In this document: in pieces, positions 47,256 through 56,719 of the stretch | How positions within the stretch are numbered: the stretch's first letter is position 1 | How the letters are laid out: each line of letters starts with the position of its first letter | NCBI GenBank assembly: GCA_903813345.2 | Contig: CAIIXF020000011.1 | Coordinates: forward strand, 5,604,571-5,668,570 | Direction: 5' to 3' | Length of the DNA stretch: 64,000 nt | Source: Owenia fusiformis | Lineage: Eukaryota > Annelida > Polychaeta > Sabellida > Oweniidae | Program-made: the position numbers and the translations under genes | Notes under the pieces: generated by a model | What the model was told of the DNA's origin: nothing | The model's input: only the letters and a program-made list of their open reading frames with translations | The model's database searches: none

Positions 47256-48470
47256 ATTTCAATTTCGATTTTAGATTCAGATTCCTGAGAAAATTCTACC
47301 CTTAATTCATAACTCATATGTTAAATTTGAATTTTTTTTTATTTTGACCTACTTTTCGGACACCATATCTCAGAAGTGGGCCAAAATACTTTCTGACGGC
47401 AAAAGGCTAACACTATTAGCACACTCTTTGCTACCTGTATACAAAATTTTGAAGCAAATCTTTAAAGTGTAATGTCAGAATCGCAAAAATAAAGAAAAAC
47501 TATAAATTTGACCTAGATTTTTACCTAGGCATTTTGGTGTCCAAATTTTGAAGCTCTGTAGCTTTTGAGGTCCCCTTCTTTTATAAGCATTCATTATGTT
47601 GAGCTGTACTCAGTCTATATCTGGTATTTTACACTTCGAAAAAGTCTTTTTTCCCATTGACTTAACATAGGCACCAAATTTAGCGATTTTTGAGCTTTCA
47701 AAACGCCATAACTTCCGAACCGGATTTCAATTTCGATTTTAGATTCAGATTCCTGAGAAAATTCTACCCTTAATTCATAACTCATATGTTAAATTTGAAT
47801 TTTTTTTTTTTTGACCTACTTTTCGGACACCATATCTCAAAAGTGGGTCAAAATACTTTCTGACGGCAAAAGGCTAACACTATTAGCACACTCTTTGCTA
47901 CCTGTATACAAAATTTTGAAGTAAATTATTAAAGTGTAGTGTCAGAATCGTAAAAATAAGGAAAAACTATGAATTTGACCTAGATTTTTACCTAGGCATT
48001 TTGGTGTCCAAATTTTGAAGCTCTGTAGCTTTTGAGGTCCCCTTCTTTTATAAGCATTCATTATGTTGAGCTGTACTCAGTCTATATCTGGTATTTTACA
48101 CTTCGAAAAAGTCTTTTTTCCCATTGACTTAACATAGGCACCAAATTTAGCGATTTTTGAGCTTTCAAAACGCCATAACTTCCGAACCGTATTCGGATTG
48201 AAATTTGGTTTGCAGATTCGGATTCCTGGGAAAATTCTACCCTTAATTCATAGCTTATATGTTAAATTTGGAGAACTTTTTATTTTGACCTACTTTTCGG
48301 ACACCATATCTCAAAAGTGGGTCAAAATACTTTCTGACGGCAAAAGGCTAACACTATTAGCACACTCTTTGCTATCTGTATACAAAATTTTAAAGCAAAT
48401 TATTAAGGTGTAGTGTCAGAATCGTAAAAATAAGGAAAACTATGAATTTGACCTAGATTTTGACCTTTGA
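47256..48470. repeat. About 468-bp tandem repeat, 2.6 copies
   Basis: Blocks starting TTTCAATTTCGATTTTAGAT at about 47257 and 47725, and a divergent one at about 48190, share CCTACTTTTCGGACACCATA, TCTGACGGCAAAAGGCTAAC and CACACTCTTTGCTA. Inside the 6.4-kb element. Confidence 0.9.
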
Positions 48471-49374
48471 CCTAGATAAAAATTTGACCTAATTTCCCAG
48501 AAACTAGGTCTCATCTCCTTACTGACCCTTTAAGTAGATTTGAGTAAGTTCTTCTAGTTGCTGAGAAAACGTGACAATAACTAGATTGGAGAAATTGAAC
48601 AAGTTCAATTCAAGACTCCAGATTTAGATTGTTTATCTCAAAACCATTTTGAGATCTGATATTAATGAAAGGGTTGAGATTGTTACAATTTGGTGGCAGC
48701 GGTGGGATTTTTTTGAGATTTCAAAAGCCCATAACTTGTAAACCGGAAGTCGAATCTCAATTTTGTTTTCAGATTCGGAATCCTGAGAAAATTTTCTATT
48801 AAAACCTTAATTTGAACTTTGATATTAATGAGAAATAAAAAAACATCGGTCCGATTGACATGACATGGGGATATCATCAAATCATTATTTCAAAATGTCT
48901 TAACTCCTGAACCTGGAGTCGGATCACAATTTCGTTTTCAGATTCAGAATTTTAAGACAATTGCCTATTAAATTAATACCAATTCTAATGGATTTGGAAC
49001 ATTTAAAAAATTCAACTTTTTTTTAAAGTCAAATTTCTCAAAATTCTTAAAAGTTACAATAAAAAAAATTAGTTCACTTAAAAGCGCTCCTTCTTAGCTA
49101 CACAATGAAAAAAAATTGAGAAAAAATAATTAACTATAACGCAGATAATTGACAATTTGTAGATTTGACCTAGATTTTGACCTTCGACCTAGATAAAAAT
49201 TTGACCTAATTTCCCAGAAACTAGGTCACATAGCCTAACTGACCATGTAATTAGATTTACTCTAAGTCTTCTAGTTACTGAGAAAACGTGCTAATAAGAA
49301 TAACTAGACATTTAAAATCGCCACGGGGCGATTTCGTAGAATGCTGTTCCTCGCCGCAGCAGCAAATTCGGTGC
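48471..49374. other. Interior of the 6.4-kb element
   Basis: Loose repeats of TGACCTAGATTTTGACCTT and AAATTTGACCTAATTTCCCA at 48447-48500 and 49160-49220. A hairpin AATCGCCACGGGGCGATTT lies at about 49316. No coding content. Confidence 0.6.
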
Positions 49375-50010
49375 ACAATTGACCTTTTTCAAGGTCACGC
49401 AGAGGTCGAATTCCAAAACCGAAAGCATATTTAGAATCAGGGACATCCATACTTCATACTTGCAAAGAATAGGAATGAAAATCACCCAAATTATAAACCC
49501 TAGAGATATGTTAAATGGGAAGAGTAAGGCATGCAAAAAATAACTACAGTGGCTCCTTGAACAGGTAAAACAAGAAATAAGTTTTACGTCATTTTACGGT
49601 GAAGGTCAAAGGTCAAGGTCAAAATGTTGACCTAATTTACTCTAGTTTAGTACAGTGTAATACAATGGTACCAATTTCGAATCAATTTGAGCAATTTTAG
49701 CAATTTAACCTTTTTGACCTTTTCAAGGTCACCCGGAGGTCAAATTCCAAAACCACAAGCATATTTAGAATCAGGGACATCCATACTTCATACTTGCAAA
49801 GAATTGGAATGAAAATCCTAGTTTTCAACTTTGAGGTCATTTGAAGGTCAATGTCAAAGGTCAAGGTCAAAATGGTGACCTAATTTACTCTATCCGAGTA
49901 CAGTGTAATACAATGGTACCAATTTGGAATCAATTTGAGCGATTTTGATTTTTGAACTTGTTGACCTTTTCAAGGTCACTCAGAGGTCGGATTCCAAATC
50001 CGAAAGCATA
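49375..50010. repeat. About 300-bp tandem repeat with AAGGTCA motifs, 2.5 copies
   Basis: GAGGTCGAATTCCAAAACCG, AGCATATTTAGAATCAGGG and CATCCATACTTCATACTTGC recur at about 49400, 49735 and 49985. Half sites AGGTCA/TGACCT are very frequent (for example AAGGTCAAAGGTCAAGGTCA). Confidence 0.85.
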
Positions 50011-50384
50011 TTTGGAATCAGGGGCTTCTATTCTTTATATCTGCTCAGAATTGGGATCGGATACACAGTTTTCAAATTTTGCCCCACTGGGGTGCCCCAT
50101 TTTTCAAATTTGGGGCACCCAATTTTAAAACCCGGAATATATGTGAAATGGCAATTGTGAGGGATGGCATATGCAAATTTTGGGTAAAAAATAAAAATGG
50201 TTACTCCTTGTACGTGCAAAAATGCGATTTGACCTTGGCTAATTAGGGAGGGGCTAATTAAAAAAATGAAGGCATTTCCCTGTAGCCCAGGAACATGTCA
50301 AGGTTGATGGTATATGCTAATTAGCTGACATGTCGGTGTGTGCGGAGAAATCTTGCGTGGAATAATAAGAAAAAGGCGAAAACT

Positions 50385-50475
50385 ATAGAATGCCGTTTCT
50401 TCGAAACACGGCATTCTAATAAGAATAATAAGAATACAGGCAAAAGCAATAGACTCCAGATTTTCAATCTGGAGT
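50385..50475. repeat. Two short perfect hairpins
   Basis: TAGAATGCCGTTTCTTCG pairs with CGAAACACGGCATTCTA at 50388-50419, and AGACTCCAGATTTTCAATCT pairs with itself through GGAGTCT at 50450-50475. Both are followed by AATAAGAATAA or AATAAAG. Confidence 0.75.
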
Positions 50476-51006
50476 CTAATAAAGTACTGAATACCCGGAG
50501 GCAATCTCATTGATATTGTATCTGAAAAATAAAGATTATACATTTTCTAAATTAAATGCCCTTGATTTACCTATGGAAATTGTTTACAAATAACTAATAT
50601 AATTTTGGAAAGACATCAGATTCATTTTGTGTTGTTAGTACCTCAATTGAAATACTCAATTCTGATTGGTTGATTAGCGGTCAAAATTATGTACTGTTGA
50701 CCGTTTCTAGGTGCTGTTGACCGCTACTTCTGAAAAAAAGTTTCATGACGTCACAAAAAACATGGAAGACGGACATTTTGTAAACGTTGATGAAAATGAC
50801 TTTACTAGGCGACAAGTATAGTAAAAATACAAATAGAAACTTAAAATTAACATTAATTCACTAACGAGTACGCCGTGATGTGCCAAATACAGAGTTAAGC
50901 TACTAACACTGTCTCCAGATTTTCTAAAAAATATTGCTAACGTGGTTCGGAGAAAAGGTTGTGAAATGAAGCCATGCCTATTGATGATTGTCGTCTATAT
51001 GTGTAT

Positions 51007-51730
51007 TATTAGTTTACTCGGACTAACAAAACAATTGTAGACCTCCATTAGATCAACCGTCAAAATCATATACCTCGACTGTAAACTTCGGTCTCTGTCA
51101 ACAGTAGTTTTTCGGTTTACAGTCTCGGTATAAAATTTTGCCGGTTGACCTCTGGGGAGGTCAACAATTGTAAACTGTTGACCACTACTAGGTACTGTTG
51201 ACCGCTATTTTTGAAATATTGTTTTTTAATGTTGAAATTGTTTTAATTTTGAAAAAAACAAGTTGTTTAAAAAATTACAAGTACTCGACGGTTTGGGGAT
51301 TTTTTGCTAAAATATGATACCTTTACTTATCAAATATGTTCACGTGATATTCCGATTATACTCGTATATTCGTCCAATTATTATATTATTTGGACTAACA
51401 GAACAATTGTAAACCTCTCTTTTCGGTCAACTGGCAAAAGTGTCTTCAACCTCTGGTCTTGATCAACAGTACTTTCAAGGTTTACAGTATCGGTATACAA
51501 TTTTGCCAGTTGACCTTAAGAGAGATCTACAGTTGTATATTATATCCTTCAAATTATTATATTCTTCGGACTAACAAACAATTGTTAACCTCTCTATTCG
51601 GTCAACTGGCCAAAGTGTATACCTCAACAGTAAAACTGTTGACCTCGACTTCAGAACTTTCAAGGATTACAGTATCGGTTTACAATTTTGCCACTTGACC
51701 TCAAGAGAGGTCTACAATTGTATATTGTAT
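51007..51730. repeat. Three tandem hairpin modules
   Basis: Each module begins ACAATTGTAAACCTCTCT...GGTCAACTGG and ends CCAGTTGACCTCAAGAGAGG...CTACAATTGT, so each folds on itself. Modules lie at about 51020-51180, 51390-51545 and 51575-51725. All are inside the 6.4-kb element. Confidence 0.8.
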
Positions 51731-52289
51731 ATCCTTTGTTATCCCACCCAAAGTATGATGTCATATATATATCAAGTTGAAGAGTTGTATACGCTGCTCA
51801 GGAGTTTACGCTATCCAGGAGTTGCTAGTGTTGGTTTAATGATATTGCAGTTATACAATGCTATTATACATAGGTTATTTACTGAGAGGGATTCAATATT
51901 GGTTTTATTCCGAGAGACAATATGATATTTCCCGAGGGCCCGGGATATCTGGGATAACTGTACCCCTATCAATTTATCTTTTTGGGCCCTTAATCTTATC
52001 ACTTTTGTTTACCTTTTTACTCAGTCGGAGAGAAGGAATCCTAAGAGAGCAATAATTCTACATGTGCGTCGTGCAAGATTTCCATTAAACGTGTAACTAA
52101 ACAGCCTCTCTAATAAAGTCAATTAGACGTTTTTACACGTTGGCTCTCCAAATTGGAGGAAATAAAGAATCATATCATATTATATCATAGATGAAGCAAT
52201 CATCCAATCAACATAAGCTCACGAATGTCACAATTAAACTGTTTTAGTTATAATTTGATAAACAGTGGTAACGTACATCTACTAGTTTA

Positions 52290-52703
52290 TCATTGTTCCA
52301 CAGATGGATGACAGATAATTTCCAATAGCTCGTCATGTTTACCGAGGACGAAAGATGCTTGTCCACCATTTTGAATGATACTAACTGGAGTCAGGGTCAT
52401 CAAGCTATGGAACAATGGTTTATGAAAATAGATTGGGTTACTAAAGCTTGCCATGTTAAAGGCGATTGAACTATGTGTTTGAACAACGTCCAGTACATTA
52501 TAATATTTAAAAGTATAAATTTTTGAAAATACATAGAAAGGATCTTCGCCCGCAGGACGTGTATTTTGAATGCCTTGAGAAGAACGCAAATATGGGTAAT
52601 GGGTAACGGTGTTGCAATAGTAGCATTTAAAAATCTGTTCCTCTCGAGATTTATGGTCTTCTGAAATTATACTATTAATTGGTGTTGCTGCATCATTGCT
52701 CAA
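52290..52703 (-). CDS. Unrecognised 137-aa ORF at the right TIR of the 6.4-kb element
   Basis: Starts inside the right inverted repeat (minus strand) and runs inward, the position expected of an element-borne gene. It has a CYYC pair near residue 27, a YPYLRSSQGIQNTRPAGEDP stretch and no obvious transmembrane segment or known catalytic motif. Composition is less repetitive than its surroundings. It may be an exon of a lost transposase or a captured host exon, or a chance ORF; I do not recognise it. Confidence 0.35.
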   Translation of the reverse strand: MSNDAATPINSIISEDHKSREEQIFKCYYCNTVTHYPYLRSSQGIQNTRPAGEDPFYVFSKIYTFKYYNVLDVVQTHSSIAFNMASFSNPIYFHKPLFHSLMTLTPVSIIQNGGQASFVLGKHDELLEIICHPSVEQ

Positions 52704-52985
52704 ATCTAGAGGAGTGTTGTTGCATCTTCGGTTTGGTGTTGTAGCATCAATAGTGAGGAACTAAAACCGTGAACTTATTGCTTCTTGGTGATGGTACATG
52801 TATACTAATGACAGTTTCTTTAAACATAGATCGTGCGCTAACTGCACGTGTATGGTTATAGAGCAACTCGTCCTAGAAATGGGTTTAAATTGGGGAAACA
52901 AAATATCGTACGAAAATCGATCACCGGAAGTCTGGCCATCTTGATGCAACAACACGGTGTTGTTGCATCACGATACTCCCCAGTG

Positions 52986-53045
52986 ATGGTAAGAATCCTT
53001 TCCCGAAACCCACATGTCTGAATCCCGTTCGTCCGAAACCTTATG
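52986..53045. repeat. 44-bp minisatellite, right remnant (unit 3)
   Basis: Resumes at the TSD with ATGGTAAGAATCC, then the array's usual terminal variant GAATCCCGTTCGTCCGAAACC. Confidence 0.9.
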
Positions 53046-53356
53046 ATTGTCGATATGTTATTTTATCGACTCTTGTTTCAATACAAAATTTCTCGAACAG
53101 AATATATCCTGTATTGCACTTCAAATCATTTAATAACTTACTTATAGTATTGTATAATATATATTGACGTATTTTGTAGATTTATCCGTTTATTCTAACA
53201 AAATGTCTCAAATCTTTTGTTTACTTGAAGATATAATACCAAAAAAAAGTGAAATGTTTTTGATATGGGGATCGATTATAATTTAAAGCTATATGTATTT
53301 TGCAAAAAAGTGTTAACAATTCTAACATTCTGTGACCTTTTAAATGTTTCATAACT

Positions 53357-53734
53357 GAGGTTATAACATACCTATGATGATGTATAGTGCAAAGTGTACA
53401 CAAGACAGCGGGCCAATACAAGTTTTGAAAACCCCGCACCCGCTAACTTTCTGATTGGTCAAGGCGCTGACGTCATAACCAATCAATCGAAGATAAAACT
53501 GCGCGAGCAATTTTTCTAAACTCATTTCAATCATTTTCAAACCATTTGTTTGTCAATTCTATAAGAAAACGGTACTCTCTGACCAGTCTACATCATCATA
53601 GGTATGTTATAAATCGTTTATGTCACTATCGTGACACATATGCCCTCGGTTCTCAGAGATCAATGTCCCTCCCAAGGTCGGGCCATATATCACTGAGACC
53701 TCGGGCATATATGCCACGATAGTGACATAACCTC
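53357..53734. mobile_element. Insertion in the unit-3 tail with inverted repeats
   Basis: Absent from unit 2 near 33414. Ends GAGGTTATAAC and GACATAACCTC are inverted. Internally, CCTATGATGATG pairs with CATCATCATAGG, and TTATGTCACTATCGTG (53617) pairs with CACGATAGTGACATAA (53715). Nonautonomous; TSD unclear. Confidence 0.7.
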
Positions 53735-54077
53735 TAAATATTATTGTAGTCATTTTAGGCTATTTATATTGAAATGAATTGAAATAAACATAAACATGCG
53801 ATACGATTTTCTGTTGTAAATTAATTATTAATTGAGGAAGAAAGAGAATAGATTAGGATGTCCAAAACAACAGAATTGTCAGCTGTCACTCTAATAGTAT
53901 TAATGTGCCCCATAACCTGGTTTATTTTTTGAAGCTTTGTATAAAAAACCTCCTACCTCATACCCACCTACCCACGTACATGGGACATGATACAGTCTTT
54001 GAAGGGTTCAATTTTAAAGATCTTACAGGTAGTTTATTAAATCTTAGTTTATGATTAATTATAAATGCATTTGTAAC

Positions 54078-54137
54078 AACCCTTGATAGAAAATTGCTAC
54101 TACATCCCAGCTGGGTTCGATTCCCACTCGGGGCATC
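54078..54137 (+). repeat. tRNA-like sequence with intact B box (unit 3)
   Basis: Paralogue of 33760-33819. GGGTTCGATTCCC and ACTCGGGGC are kept, while the D-arm-like part has changed (TTGATAGAAAATTGCTA), so there is no selection for a tRNA fold. Confidence 0.45.
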
Positions 54138-54892
54138 GAATTTAGCACACTTTCTTTCAATTTTTTTATCTGGCTTATTCTCCTGGAGCGCACTCGGGTC
54201 ATTACACATTAAAATGCATCTACATGCCTTTATTTATGGATCTGTCTAGTCACAAAATGAAGCCGGAATTGTAGAAAAATGTTAATAATTTGAGCTATTT
54301 TGAGGTTTAATAATCTTTAAAATTGAACCCTTCAATAACTGTATTATGTTCCACGTAGGTGGGTAGGTGGGTATGAGGTTGGAGGTTTTTTATACAAAGC
54401 TATTTTTGGATAGACGCTGGAATTTACGGATGCCGATACGTCTCAGGAACATACTACTCCAATAATCTTGCAAGGACATCATGGTGCATAGAAATAATAC
54501 TTTTACTGTGAGACTCAACAAAAAAACAAGGTTATGGCCAGGGCCAATTAGTAATACCTTTCAGGACAATACGCTCCATTTGGCTCCATTCTTTTATTTA
54601 TATAGATCAATAATTCGACGATATCTCCGATTCAGTCCATTATTTTCACACAAAATTTTGACAATAAAGTTGTTAAAATGGGATAATTCTTATGAAAAAT
54701 TTATTTCAGATATAAAAAGTTTAAAGTATAGGTGCCAGAGTATAGGCAATCTGCAGTTTTCCCCTAAAAACGCCCTTCGTCACCAGGCCAACATTTTCCT
54801 CTTATATGCATGACTTATGTATTCACGCCGCGAAGGGGTTTAACGTCTATGAACGGCTGTAAAAGCTACTTTTGAAATGACTGCGATCATTC

Positions 54893-56719
54893 CTCATTAA
54901 AATCTGGAAAATCATCTGTGGCTCTTAGAGGGTAATTTGGAACTGCTCTCTAGGTTACAGGGTATTGTTTTATGTAAAATGATTTCAAAGGAAAATATTT
55001 TGTGATTATTAGACTAATTTGTATGCTCTTTGTTACTTAAAGGTTTTTGTATTATTGAAAGGAAATATCAATTACCTAGAATATTGTAAACTGATCCTTT
55101 TTGCAATTATTTCAAAAGGGTGCTGTTTTCGTAAAATTGATAATTGCCACAGTTTTGCAATTGTAAATTGTAATATTTACCTTTTCTCTGGTCTCATGTA
55201 AGTCGTGAAAATTATGAAGCAAATATTGTAAATTATATTTACTATACAGGGTGTCCCGAAAGTATGGCCCCTCCTAGGCAGACATATACCAGTGTCGTCA
55301 TAGTATGTATCATATATCGTTTTAACGCTTATCCAAAGTTACATTGATTCACCAAGTATCATGGTTTAACTCTCAAATGTGAAAAAATTACAGGCATTTC
55401 AAAATTTAGTGTTTGGTCAAAATTAAGTTCAATTTTACACCACATCACTAGTCAATGTGTCCTTCCGGGCCATTCTTAATTATCGGGTCGGATAGATATT
55501 GAGTTGGAAAAAGAGAGCGGTGAGTGTAGAAACTCTAAGGAAACTCTTCTAAAGTGCCTTATTAGGTTTAAGAGGGTTACAAAATTCCATATCCCTATTT
55601 GAAGGGCTTTTAAGGTCATATCTGAAAATAATTGCTGCTGTTAACATTGCCAAAAGGGGGCTCATTGACTAGTAATGTGGTGTAAAATTGAACTTATTTT
55701 GACAAAACACTAACTTTTAAAATGACTGTAACTTTTTCCCATTTGGGAGTTTAACCATGATACTTGGCAAATCAATGTAACTTTGGATAAGCTTTAAAAT
55801 GATATATGACACATACTCTGAGAACACCGGAATATGTCTACCTAAGGGGGGCCATACTTACGGGACACCCTGTACATTGTTGGTCATATTTCTGGCCTAT
55901 TCAAACTTCTCTTACGCTAAAACTGTGCAAAAGATATTGCAAAAGGAAAACTGGAACTTTATAAATGTTTCACCCAACCCCCTATCTTAACCTGGCCACC
56001 CCTACCCTCTTTTGCCACAAGATTACAGTCAATACAAACTCCCTTGGGTTTGATAAGAGTAGTAATATTTTTAAAATAAATACCCGAAGTTTGAGTATGA
56101 ACTCATTTTTGTGGGACCTTTTGTGAACCACTGTTCAAAGTGTCCCGTTTTGCCCATAAGTCTTCCTAATTTCACAAGTTTTGCAACGTAACTTTTTAGA
56201 TGTAAATAGCCGGCCGAGTTTGACATAAAAGAAAGTAAAGTGACCACCTCGGAATATTTAACGGCACAGATTCTTTGAATGAATGCTCGTTTTATTATTT
56301 CATAACTATATAATGTTCTACAATTTCAGTCTTTAGAATCTTCTTTGAAATACATAGATATGGTAATTATTGTCAATATTTTTTATGATTCATATGAAAT
56401 GAATTTGAGATCTTGATTCTAAGTTTAACTAAATGGCTCTATCAAATGTGAGGGGGTGACGTAAACCTTATTATACGAGGCCTGTTATTGAAATGTAACT
56501 CGGGAGGGGTGTTTTGAAGTTACGACTTGTCCAATAAACCGTTCACAGGATTTTGCGAAACACCTTGTCAGTGAAAGGGTAAATAGAAGCGAACTGTGGC
56601 CCATGGATAAATGGAGAGGGGGGGGATAGAAGTATAAAGAAAAGGAAAACTGAGAAATTGAATAATTAGTGACATGGGTAATAATTATAAATAACATGGC
56701 ACTTTATTGTAATTAATTA
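54893..56719. repeat. Segmental duplication: upstream part of unit 4
   Basis: Matches 27935-29060 of unit 2, with an extra 0.11 kb at about 55097-55209 and the element at 55247-55872 inserted. No gene. Confidence 0.88.
55247..55872. mobile_element. TA-flanked foldback MITE with CAGGGTGTCCCG ends
   Basis: CAGGGTGTCCCGAAAGTATG pairs with the right end complement. TA lies at both flanks (55245-55246 and 55873-55874), and the empty site TTATACATTGTAGGTC is readable in unit 2 (about 28167) and unit 3 (about 41832). The arms are about 280 bp, making the element a near-palindrome. Mariner-type TA target; no transposase. Confidence 0.93.

Larger units (their letters stand above)
46552..52985. mobile_element. 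6.4-kb element with about 310-bp TIRs and 5-bp TSD
   Basis: Starts CACTGGGGGGTATCGTGATG and ends with the complement, CATCACGATACTCCCCAGTG. The arms pair for about 310 bp (46552-46870 and 52680-52985). ATGGT lies directly outside both ends (46547-46551 and 52986-52990), and removing the element restores the minisatellite unit TTCAATGGTAAGAATCC. Subterminal GATGCAACAACAC motifs recur several times in both arms, like transposase-binding sites. The interior is stacked tandem repeats and hairpins; the only noteworthy ORF is at 52290-52703. CACTG ends plus a 5-bp TSD recall Transib-type or CACTA-type elements, but no transposase is visible and the superfamily stays open. Confidence 0.9.
53046..54890. 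repeat. Segmental duplication: tail of unit 3
   Basis: Matches 33061-34625. It joins the head of unit 4 at about 54893 (match to 27935 begins with AAATCTGGAAAATCAT), showing the tandem junction of two units directly. No gene seen. Confidence 0.88.

Noticed and set aside
54481-54813. 110-aa ORF in the unit-3 tail
   Set aside because: The paralogous sequence in unit 2 (about 34200-34540) does not keep the frame, so it is chance.
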